From assembly GCF_000733855.1 (NCBI RefSeq), contig NZ_JPOJ01000001.1, forward strand, positions 434,001-498,000: a DNA stretch of 64,000 nt. Direction: 5' to 3'. The notes beneath the pieces are model-generated. The model saw nothing but the letters and a program-made list of their open reading frames with translations. It did no database searches and was not told the DNA's origin. Shown here one piece after another: positions 29,427 to 37,406 of this stretch; within the stretch, counting starts at the first letter, position 1, and each line of letters starts with the position of its first letter. Position numbers and translations under genes: made by a program. The stretch comes from Methylomicrobium agile (GTDB taxonomy: Bacteria > Pseudomonadota > Gammaproteobacteria > Methylococcales > Methylomonadaceae).

Positions 29427-30380
29427 ATGAAGAAGATATTGATCACAGGAGCAACCGGACAGATCGGCTCGGAATTGACGCGGGTCTTGCGGCAATCATA
29501 CGGCGCGGACAACGTGATTGCCGCTTCCAACCGGAAACCCTCCGCCGATTTTGCCGAACCGGGTCCTTTTTACCTGCTCGACGTGCGCGCCGGCGACCGC
29601 CTCGATCACCTCGTCGCCGAACACCGCTGCGATACGATTTTCCATCTCGCCGCCCTGTTGTCCGCGGTCGCGGAAACCCGGCCGCAGGAAGCCTGGGACA
29701 TCAACATGAACGGCCTGCTCAACGTGCTCGAAACCGCCCGGAAACACCGTTGCGCGATATTTTTCCCGAGTTCGATCGGCGCTTTCGGCCCCGGCACGCC
29801 GTCGATCGACACGCCGCAGGATACTCTGCAGCGGCCGACAACGATCTACGGCATCACCAAAGTGTCCGGCGAGCTGTTGTGCGACTATTATTACCGCCAC
29901 TTCGGCGTCGATACGCGCGGCCTGCGCTATCCGGGACTGATTTCGAGCGAGGCGCCGCCGGGCGGCGGTTCGACCGATTATGCGGTCGAGATTTTCTACG
30001 CCGCACTAGCCGCCCGGCATTACGATTGTTTTTTGAGCGCCGACACGCAACTCGACATGATGTACATGCCCGATGCGATCGATGCCGCGCTCAAACTGAT
30101 GAACACGGCTCCCGACAAACTGCGCCACCGCAATGCGTTCAATGTGACCGCGATGAGTTTCACGCCGGCGGAACTGGCGGCCGAAATCCGGAAACGCATT
30201 CCCGATTTCACGATCGATTACCGGATCGACCCGGTTCGCCAGGCGATCGCCTCCTCCTGGCCGCGGCACATGAACGACAGCGCCGCCCGCGCCGAATGGG
30301 ACTGGCAACCGCGCTTCGATCTGGCCGCGATGGTCGAGGATATGCTCCAAAAAATCGCGGTCAAACTGCAAAAGAACTAA
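29427..30380 (+). CDS. L-threonine 3-dehydrogenase, short-chain (epimerase) type
   Basis: 317-residue extended SDR enzyme predicted to oxidise L-threonine to 2-amino-3-ketobutyrate with NAD+. It carries MKKILITGATGQIGSELTRV (GxxGxxG), FHLAALLSAVAE, PSSIGAFGP and the catalytic YGITK; the family-typical RYPGLISSEAPPGGGSTDYA follows. This is the SDR class known from Flavobacterium and trypanosomatids, not the zinc-dependent E. coli Tdh. The assignment is strengthened by kbl starting 12 bases downstream, which uses the unstable product. Other epimerase activities cannot be excluded from sequence alone. Confidence 0.85.
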   Translation: MKKILITGATGQIGSELTRVLRQSYGADNVIAASNRKPSADFAEPGPFYLLDVRAGDRLDHLVAEHRCDTIFHLAALLSAVAETRPQEAWDINMNGLLNVLETARKHRCAIFFPSSIGAFGPGTPSIDTPQDTLQRPTTIYGITKVSGELLCDYYYRHFGVDTRGLRYPGLISSEAPPGGGSTDYAVEIFYAALAARHYDCFLSADTQLDMMYMPDAIDAALKLMNTAPDKLRHRNAFNVTAMSFTPAELAAEIRKRIPDFTIDYRIDPVRQAIASSWPRHMNDSAARAEWDWQPRFDLAAMVEDMLQKIAVKLQKN

Positions 30381-30392
30381 TCGGAGATCACG

Positions 30393-31613
30393 ATGTCGCT
30401 GGCAAAAATCGAAACGCGGTTGAACGACAAAGTCCGCCAATTGCGGATGCAAGGTATCGGCAAAGGGCAAGAGAAAGTAATCACCGGCATCCGGCCTGCG
30501 GCAAACGGTTTCGGGCCGCGCTATTGGCTGGAAGGCGGCGGCGATACCGCTTATCTCAGGATGAATGCGAATGCGTATCTGGGCCTCGGGCTCGACCCGC
30601 GCGTAATCCGGAGCGAATCCGAAGCGTGCGACCGCTTCGGCACGGGGCCGGGCGCGGTTCGCTTCATCAGCGGCACGTATCAACCCCATGTCGCGCTCGA
30701 AAAAAAACTGGCCGAATTCCACGGCCGCGAAGCCGCCATGCTGTTCAGCGCGGCCTACGCGACGATGCTCGGCGTGCTGCCGCAACTGATCGAGCAGGAA
30801 ACGCTGGTAGTCAGCGATGCGCTGAACCATAACTGCATCATCAACGCGATCCGCCTTGCCCAACCGGCCCGGAAAGAAGTGTTTGCGCACGGAGACCTCG
30901 ACGCGCTGAACGACATTCTGTCTTCCCATCGCGGCCGATTCAAACGCGTCTGCGTGGTCACCGACGGCGTATTCAGCATGCGCGGCGACCATGCAGCGCT
31001 CGACCGGATCGAGGCGATCTGCAAACGGCATGAAAACGCTTACGAACAAGGCATCCTCACACTGGTCGACGATTCGCACGGGATTGGCGCCTTCGGCCGG
31101 ACCGGCCGCGGCACCGAAGAGGTCGTCGGCGGCAGGGCCGACGTGCTGGTCGGCACGCTCGGCAAGGCATTCGGAGTGAACGGCGGCTATGTCGTCTCCA
31201 GCGCCGCCGTGATCGCCTATCTCCGCGAAAGCGCGCCGCTGTATATCTATTCCAACCCGATCACGCCCGGCGAAGCGGCAGCGGCCCTGACCGCCCTGCA
31301 AATCGTGGACAGTCCGGAAGGCATCGAATTGCTGGAAAAACTGCGCCGATTGAGCCTCGGCCTGCGGGCCGGCCTGAAACGCCTGGGCTTCGAAACCCTG
31401 CCCGGCGAACACCCGATCGTGCCGATCCTGATCCGCGACACGGCCGCCACCGCCGCGCTGGCCGAACATTTCTTCGCGCACGGAATTCTAGCCGCCGGCC
31501 TGAATTATCCGGTGGTTCCGAAAGGCGAGGAAGAAATCCGCTTGCAGATCTCCGCGCACCATACCGAAAAGGATATGGAATATCTGTTGGAGATACTGGC
31601 AAAATTCAAGTAG
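30393..31613 (+). CDS. kbl: Glycine C-acetyltransferase (2-amino-3-ketobutyrate CoA ligase)
   Basis: PLP-dependent alpha-oxoamine synthase of 406 residues. It cleaves 2-amino-3-ketobutyrate with CoA to glycine and acetyl-CoA, completing threonine degradation begun by the preceding gene. Features include NANAYLGLGLDPRV, GTGPGAVRFISGTY, the LVDDSHGIGAFG aspartate that contacts PLP, and LVGTLGKAFGVNGGY with Schiff-base Lys258. Family relatives (8-amino-7-oxononanoate synthase, 5-aminolevulinate synthase) are less likely given the gene pair. The decayed polyvalent cassette begins about 100 bases after its stop. Confidence 0.92.
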   Translation: MSLAKIETRLNDKVRQLRMQGIGKGQEKVITGIRPAANGFGPRYWLEGGGDTAYLRMNANAYLGLGLDPRVIRSESEACDRFGTGPGAVRFISGTYQPHVALEKKLAEFHGREAAMLFSAAYATMLGVLPQLIEQETLVVSDALNHNCIINAIRLAQPARKEVFAHGDLDALNDILSSHRGRFKRVCVVTDGVFSMRGDHAALDRIEAICKRHENAYEQGILTLVDDSHGIGAFGRTGRGTEEVVGGRADVLVGTLGKAFGVNGGYVVSSAAVIAYLRESAPLYIYSNPITPGEAAAALTALQIVDSPEGIELLEKLRRLSLGLRAGLKRLGFETLPGEHPIVPILIRDTAATAALAEHFFAHGILAAGLNYPVVPKGEEEIRLQISAHHTEKDMEYLLEILAKFK

Positions 31614-34600
31614 TTCGCTGGTTCCAGACGCGATCGCCCCATTCGTGGGATCGTCGCCTCCCATGCGTAGATACTGTTATCCACGTCAAGCGTTATGAAG
31701 AGCAGCGTTGTAGGGCGTTTTCGCGATAGCAAAACGCCAACAGCCTTCAAAGCGAGGCGGATTGCCTGGCGGCGAATCCACCCTACAAGAGCTTGAGCGC
31801 GAATACGCTGCGCCTCGGCCTTCAAATAAAGCGGCGTCACTTTCCGGCCTTTCCAGTCAACCAACGATTGCTGCAAAACCCAATCCTTGTTTTCCGAAAT
31901 CTGCTCCAGCCAGTCGAGCAACGCAACATCGCGCATTTGAATGCCGTAGCCTTTCGAAGCCAGATAACCGGGATGGGTAATTTCGCCAAGAATCAGCCGG
32001 CGCACGTCGGGCGGAATGTCTTTGCGGGATTTCAAATAACCCATGTTGGACGGTTTCTTGCCGGTTCCTAAAGCGGAAATGATGTTGTCGTCTAGTAAAT
32101 GCTTGAGGTACAGCCTCGGCAAATACCCGCCTAGGTTCTGGTCGTAGGTTTCTTCATCGAGAAGCCCGCGGTCGACCAGCTTCTGCCCCACATCGATGAT
32201 CGTCTTCTTCGTTTTGACAGCACTGGCCCGTATGGCCTCGTTCTTGATGATCGAGGGATTCGCATACTTGTTGGTCAGGTACTCGAACACATTGGCCTGA
32301 TCCTCTCCGGCGTCTTTGAAGGCGTCGTAAATACCTCTGGCCACCTCGTCGACCTTGGCCAGTTTCCCCAGCGTCAAATACCGCTTCACGAGGTAGTCGT
32401 CTTTATTGGGCAGGTCTTTAAGTGGACCCATGCCGTCCAGCGCATGAATGATGTTGTCAAGATAGTGCTTTGCCCTATTCTTCAACTCATGTCGTGATGA
32501 TTCGCTGTGATCACCGAGTAATTCATCAATGGACTGATTTTCGTTCTGTGCCCGGCTGAATTTGATGCCGCTTGAACTTTTGTCCGAATCAGGCGGCTTC
32601 CGGTACTTGACAAGATCACGGTCAGTCTTTAAGCTTTTGTTCCAAGCCCTAATTTTACTTGGCTCGCTGGCGAATTGGACGCCAGACCCCAGGTAAAACT
32701 TAGGGCTTATTTTTTGGTTGACGTACAGGGGCTTGTGATGGCCGCTCTCAATATATTTGTCAACTGGCATAACGCCACGGTCTTTTGCGTAAGCCGTCAA
32801 CACTAGATGGCGATTTTTGGCTTCAGTACGCCCTTTGCTTTCCGCCTGCGGTTCAAGTGCAACGATAATTGCCTTACCATCCGCCGATTTCTCTGGCGCA
32901 ATAATCGTCAGATGTCCATCCGACTGGCGTTCCAAAACAAGATTAGGATTTTCTAGCCATTCTGGGATCTTCTTCCATTGTTCTGCGGTCAGCGAATGGT
33001 TGTAATGGCCGTCGTCGACGGCGTGAGCTTCATGAACATAAACAGGGAGGTCTCCAAAGCCAATCAAATCCAACACGTCGCCACGATCAAGTATTTTGAT
33101 TTCACGTAGACTATTGCGATTGATGTTTTGCGGATCGGCAAACAACTCATCGATTCGCTTCTCATACGCCTCTCGGGTCGTCTGGCTGCGGCTCGCCATC
33201 CTGTCCGCTTTACCATTCTCACCGGTTTGCTTTACGTTTGAGCTTGCAACCTTTGCCCCATATCGCGACATCGCCGCCAGATCGGCCGGCGTCAGCGACT
33301 TGATAAAACCCATGTCGAGCCCGGAACGAATCAGCGCCACACGGATTGCCGCAATGAAATCCTCGATCGCCTTCCGGACCATGCCGCCCAGTGAATCAGG
33401 ACGCTTGCTGTACTCCGAAACCAGATAGGCGCGATATTCCTCGGCTTGGTCGGCGGCTGGCGTCTTAGCGTCCATCACGCGCCGGTATGCGGCCTTTTCA
33501 ATCGCGCTACCACGGCCGGCCGCCGCATGTTTGAAACTGCGGTCGAGCTGGTTTTCAAAGCGGTTGATTGCGGCTTTCAGTTGCGGGTCGACGGCTTCGG
33601 CCCGGTGCAGGAGTTCGTGGGCCAGGACGGACGGCAGGTTATCCTGATTGAGCATATCAGCAACCAGATACATCTGGTCGTGCCGCCCGTCATAGAGCGC
33701 CTCGACGCCGGCCAGCTTGCTATATTTCGCAGTGATGCTGATATCTTCGTCCGAGAAAATGACATAGTTGTAATTTTCGCTTTCGCCGGATCGGCTTGTG
33801 GCGTCGAGGTATTTGATTCCGCGAATGCCGGCTCTGTGCATCCTATCGGCTCTGTCCTCTTTCTCGTAAGAGCCATCACCAGGACGGACGGCAACATCTC
33901 CACCCATAACGTCATCGGGATTACGTGGCCACATACCCAAAACTTTAAGAGCCTTCTTAATCTTATCGCTCTGCTCACTCAGCGGCTTATCCCAAAGCAA
34001 ATACTCGTCTTGTTCGGGGGCAAGTTCAACTTGGTATAGACGACCTTGATTGGCCAGGGCCTGTTTTGTCTCATCAGATAAGTCATAATCATCGGGGTGT
34101 TTTAATGCCGCAGAAATAGCTTGGTGTGGGTAGTCAAACCCCAGCCAATCATCATTCTGCAAGGCAATCAATAGCTCCTTCTGCGCATCACTCAGATTGG
34201 GATTTGTCAGCATTTCATCAACTGCATCACCGGGGGTCGAATACTCATCGTATGAGTCCCTCGCCAAGTCAATGAAGTCTCTGGCACTGAGCCCCTTGCG
34301 GTAATACTCAGCAATCCCTTTACTATCTGCAAAATAAAGCCCGTAGCCGAACGCCTGCGCGCCCTCACCTTTGCCGATATGTTCCAGACTGAACCGGTCA
34401 AAATCGTGTGGTGTGCCATGCCAGGCCGCATGATACAGCGCTGTGCCGCGCTCCTGTAGATAGGCCGGAAGATCTTCGACCGATTGCACTACTTTCAACT
34501 TGCCGGCATCGAGCAGCCGCTTGACGCGCTTGGGCAGCCAGGATTTAACGTCGGCGACGGTGCTGCCGCTTACCGGCCGATCGGTTTTCGACGACAAGCT

Positions 34601-35338
34601 TGTATTTTGGTCTGTATCCGTTATACTTGTTTCATCCGCCTTGGCCTCTGGGATTAAGAGGGTCTGTTTATCAGATGACGCGCTGGGCCCGGCGCGCTCC
34701 CAAAGCGGTTTTTTATTTTTGAACTGATCGTCTCTTCCTGGGGTTGCGTTTTTAATCTCGTAAAATTCCCCATCTTCGCTTGGCTCTAGTTGAATAGCGG
34801 CAAACTTTAATTTGCCTTTGTCTTCAACCAAAATCAAACTTCTGCTGTTTGGCTTATCGCTTTTGTGAATGCGCGTAAAATTGCGCGTAATTTCATTAAT
34901 GAAATCAATAGCACTATCAAACCCAAGCGCCTTAATGTCGTCCTGATGACGAAGTTCAATATGCACCAAGCCTTCCTTTTCATCGCCATAACGTAAACGA
35001 ATTTTTGCCGGCTGCCGGCCTATTGTTGTCGAAATATCTTGAGTGATCTCTCCAAAATCTAAAGAGCCGTCAGGAGATGAAACGAATGTCTTTGGATGGG
35101 TATTTTTAGTAGATCGGCTGAACTTGATCCCGCCCTTATTTTCGGCGCTGCTGACAGCATCCCCATGCAAGGGATTGCTTGGGTCTTCGGAGACCGGCGC
35201 CATCTTCTTCAACTTGTCGGCCACGGCCGCCAAATCCGCCGACGACTTGGCCTTGCTCAACGCGATCTTGATCTTCGCCATCTCGCCGACCACGTTGTCT
35301 TTCGCAAATCCCTTTAAATAGTCGTGTCCCGCAATCAT
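31505..35338 (-). CDS. Polyvalent multi-toxin/effector protein remnant (ART, zincin, MuF-C-like modules)
   Basis: A long open frame of about 1277 codons from an ATG at 35338; recognisable protein sequence starts a little further upstream (to about 35400) and has no clear start there. Modules in order: a conserved N-terminal polyvalent segment; IKFSR linker; a PBECR-like nuclease region (about 35060-34600); ADP-ribosyltransferase-like AAWHGTPHDFDRF with AFGYGLYFADSKG; zincin LPSVLAHELLHRAE (HExxH) near 33610; a MuF-C-like region (about 33170-32590); and a large C-terminal polyvalent domain to 31789. The last ~95 codons run through a palindromic repeat and antisense to kbl and are not genuine. 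Such proteins travel with phages and conjugative elements. Module names are by motif resemblance and need profile searches. Confidence 0.65.
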   Translation of the reverse strand: MIAGHDYLKGFAKDNVVGEMAKIKIALSKAKSSADLAAVADKLKKMAPVSEDPSNPLHGDAVSSAENKGGIKFSRSTKNTHPKTFVSSPDGSLDFGEITQDISTTIGRQPAKIRLRYGDEKEGLVHIELRHQDDIKALGFDSAIDFINEITRNFTRIHKSDKPNSRSLILVEDKGKLKFAAIQLEPSEDGEFYEIKNATPGRDDQFKNKKPLWERAGPSASSDKQTLLIPEAKADETSITDTDQNTSLSSKTDRPVSGSTVADVKSWLPKRVKRLLDAGKLKVVQSVEDLPAYLQERGTALYHAAWHGTPHDFDRFSLEHIGKGEGAQAFGYGLYFADSKGIAEYYRKGLSARDFIDLARDSYDEYSTPGDAVDEMLTNPNLSDAQKELLIALQNDDWLGFDYPHQAISAALKHPDDYDLSDETKQALANQGRLYQVELAPEQDEYLLWDKPLSEQSDKIKKALKVLGMWPRNPDDVMGGDVAVRPGDGSYEKEDRADRMHRAGIRGIKYLDATSRSGESENYNYVIFSDEDISITAKYSKLAGVEALYDGRHDQMYLVADMLNQDNLPSVLAHELLHRAEAVDPQLKAAINRFENQLDRSFKHAAAGRGSAIEKAAYRRVMDAKTPAADQAEEYRAYLVSEYSKRPDSLGGMVRKAIEDFIAAIRVALIRSGLDMGFIKSLTPADLAAMSRYGAKVASSNVKQTGENGKADRMASRSQTTREAYEKRIDELFADPQNINRNSLREIKILDRGDVLDLIGFGDLPVYVHEAHAVDDGHYNHSLTAEQWKKIPEWLENPNLVLERQSDGHLTIIAPEKSADGKAIIVALEPQAESKGRTEAKNRHLVLTAYAKDRGVMPVDKYIESGHHKPLYVNQKISPKFYLGSGVQFASEPSKIRAWNKSLKTDRDLVKYRKPPDSDKSSSGIKFSRAQNENQSIDELLGDHSESSRHELKNRAKHYLDNIIHALDGMGPLKDLPNKDDYLVKRYLTLGKLAKVDEVARGIYDAFKDAGEDQANVFEYLTNKYANPSIIKNEAIRASAVKTKKTIIDVGQKLVDRGLLDEETYDQNLGGYLPRLYLKHLLDDNIISALGTGKKPSNMGYLKSRKDIPPDVRRLILGEITHPGYLASKGYGIQMRDVALLDWLEQISENKDWVLQQSLVDWKGRKVTPLYLKAEAQRIRAQALVGWIRRQAIRLALKAVGVLLSRKRPTTLLFITLDVDNSIYAWEATIPRMGRSRLEPANYLNFASISNRYSISFSVWCAEICKRISSSPFGTTG
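31708..31788. repeat. ~81-bp GTAGGG...CCCTAC palindromic element, left copy
   Basis: Begins TTGTAGGG and ends CCCTACAA, with an inner stem GGCGTTTT-N9-AAAACGCC. The minus-strand polyvalent gene loses its recognisable coding sequence exactly at the right end of this element (after residues RIRAQAL). Related ends occur at 36999-37080 and 62786-62854. Confidence 0.7.
34496..34568. repeat. 73-bp linker module, inverted copy 1
   Basis: Identical, in inverted orientation, to 36564-36636. It encodes the linker STVADVKSWLPKRVKRLLDA in both polyvalent genes. Confidence 0.93.
35115..35237. repeat. 123-bp linker module, inverted copy 1
   Basis: Inverted copy of 35578-35700 with only about five mismatches. 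It encodes the shared segment DLAAVADKLKKMAPVSEDP through to GGIKFSR. Confidence 0.9.
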
Positions 35339-35577
35339 CAGGTAATAGTCCGGATGCGCCGCTACATCGCGCCGAAATTCATCGGCGTCAACTGACAGGA
35401 TCTGAGAGACAGGGCGGTAAGAATCAAGGAGAATCCGCTGGGGGAATGGGGCGTCAATGCCATGGATGCCGAAAGGCATATGCTGCGGGGCCATATGCTG
35501 CGCGAGCATTATCATGACGTTAAGCGGGCATTGGAATACGGAGAGCCGGTGTCGCGGGAGGTGTTGAACGACTACCC

Positions 35578-35700
35578 GGATTTGGCGGCCGTAGCCGACA
35601 AGTTGAAGAAGATGGCGCCGGTCTCCGAAGACCCAAGCAATCCCTTGCATAGGGACGCTGCCAGCAGCGCCGAAAATGAGGGCGGGATCAAGTTCAGCCG
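35578..35700. repeat. 123-bp linker module, inverted copy 2
   Basis: Partner of 35115-35237 in inverted orientation; reads through the segment ending GGIKFSR in the plus-strand pseudogene. The pair could fold or recombine as a large inverted repeat with a 340-base spacer. Confidence 0.9.
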
Positions 35701-36563
35701 CGCCATCCAAGACGACCTCGCCTTTGCGCAAGAAGTGCTGAATGAGCTGGCGGAGGTTGACGAGTTCTTCCGGTTTCCAGTTAGTCCAAAGACCACGCTT
35801 GATGGCGTGATGAAAGACATTGCGCCAGACTTTGAATTTGTTGGCGAGGATACGCGGGAAGATGAACGCAGCGAGTCCGGCGCGGATCGGCGCTTTGTGT
35901 TTAAGACCGACAAAGGCAAGCCGTTTTATGTGTACGAACGTGGTGATGAAATTTGGATTGATGTCAGTCGGTTAAGTACGGGCGAGGGCGGTGCGGCGAT
36001 CTATCACGCCCTGGGCAATTACGCGCATAATGCTGACAAAGTGTTTGTTGGCGACCCCGCAGGGCTGAGCGATGACGCGGTAATCCGGCGTACGGCTAAT
36101 ATGCTGTCACTGGCTTTACGTTTGGGTACGACCGATTTTATGGAGCCAAGCATCGAGCAAAGGCGTGGGATTCCAGAGATTGGCGTTGTGCCGTTGAAGT
36201 GGCAAGGCAGTGACGTTGACAAAACACAGTCATTGATTCAGACTTTCCTTGCTAATCTGCAAAAATCAATTTCCAGAATTATAAGGATATTCAGTATGAC
36301 TTCGGAAAAAGACAGTTTGTACGATCCATTGACGGACAACCCGTGGACTGGGCCAAGTTCGATAAGTACCAAAAGGAGTATGGAGTTGGACGAGCAGCGC
36401 GAGCAGGTTCGACAACGACTCGTCGCGGCGCATTCCTCCAGTCCCTTGTATCAAGCGCGGGCGGAGAAAGATCTGGAATACTGGAACACGTTTTACGTGG
36501 GTCGCGTCAGTTAGTCAAACAAGGCGGGCTCGACCGCCTATTCTCCAAATCCCCACCCACCAC

Positions 36564-36636
36564 CGGCAGCACCGTCGCCGACGTTAAATCCTGGCTGCCC
36601 AAGCGCGTCAAGCGGCTGCTCGATGCCGGCAAGTTG
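36564..36636. repeat. 73-bp linker module, inverted copy 2
   Basis: Exact inverted copy of 34496-34568. Sequence on either side differs, so the module, not the whole gene, was copied or conserved. Confidence 0.93.
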
Positions 36637-36998
36637 CGCGTGGAACAAGCCGCCGCCGACGTACCGCAAACCGCCGAATCGATCGATGCCGGCGGCGTCG
36701 AGGGCTTTTACGCTCCCGAAGTCGCGGGTGATGTGGGATAGCGGCGATTACATTCCGTTTTACCGGGTGATCGAGGACAACGTGAAAGGTCCGCGCGGAC
36801 GGCGCGGATTGACGCACCAGACTTCCGGCATTCGGCGATTGAAAGGCGGCACGGCCAGTTTGGGCGATCCGCTTGAAAACATCGTACGCAACTTCGCCCA
36901 TTTGATCGATGCCAGCCTGAAGAATAATGCCATTCGTAAGGTGGCCGACCATTTCGACGGCGCCGACATCCTGAAGGAAATCCCGCGCATTCAGAGCC

Positions 36999-37080
36999 GT
37001 AGGCTGGGCTGAAGGTACGAAACCCGGCTTTTCCCAACGCCGGCAATGCCGGGTTTCCGCAAAGCTCCAACCCGGCCTAC
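36999..37080. repeat. ~82-bp GTAGGC...GCCTAC palindromic element, right copy
   Basis: Begins GTAGGCTGGG and ends CCCGGCCTAC, with an inner stem AAACCCGGC/GCCGGGTTT. It marks the right end of the polyvalent remnant and has nearly the same length as the left copy, though internal sequence differs. Confidence 0.65.
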
Positions 37081-37406
37081 ACAGCTGAAACTTGAACATC
37101 GACAAACTTCGAAAGTCGACACGAAGTCGTCGCTCCCACGGTAAAGGTAACGGCATTACGCCCGTTATCCTTCTCATACCACCGTATCAGGTCAGCCAAA
37201 AGTGAACATCCTAAAAAGTGAATCCGGAAAGCGGGTTTTCCAGACAGTTTTAAATTAAGGATACCGTCGGTTCATGTTGCGCGCCGTAAAAGAACGATCC
37301 CTCTTTTTTTCTCGCCCGCTTGCCGTTCCGGAAAGGCTCGTTTAACATGCCCGCTTTAGGCAACTCTGCCTCCAACCGCTTCTGAATCTCAAGAAGGACA
37401 AGCCCT
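37081..37406. other. Intergenic region before the caspase-like gene
   Basis: About 326 bases with no supported gene. AAGGA about ten bases before 37407 is the ribosome site of the caspase-like gene. No promoter could be assigned with confidence. Confidence 0.35.

Larger units (their letters stand above)
35405..36998 (+). pseudogene. Second polyvalent protein gene, frameshifted and truncated
   Basis: Head to head with the larger polyvalent gene. Coding begins without a start codon near 35405 (NPLGEWGVNAMDAERHM) and runs to about 36260. A shift near an A5 run (36260-36264) moves to a second frame (YKDIQYDFGKRQFVRSIDG to APEVAGDVG, to 36741), and a further shift near 36730 to a third (SGDYIPFYRVIEDNVKG to about 36998). 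The protein has phage/ICE polyvalent-domain character (GNYAHNADKVFVGDPAGLSD) and reuses the IKFSR and STVADVKSW linkers. It ends exactly where the right-hand palindromic repeat starts. Clearly non-functional as a whole. Confidence 0.8.

Noticed and set aside
31505-31788. C-terminal end of the same open frame as genuine protein
   Set aside because: It runs through a palindromic intergenic repeat and then antisense to the last codons of kbl; the recognisable domain ends at 31789.
35115-35700. The 123-bp inverted repeats as ends of a transposon
   Set aside because: They lie inside coding sequence, encode the same linker peptide, and no transposase or target duplication accompanies them.
35339-35731. 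N-terminal extension of the minus-strand polyvalent open frame
   Set aside because: Beyond about 35400 the translation is antisense to the head-to-head plus-strand polyvalent gene, and includes an antisense reading of its linker module, so it is not real protein.
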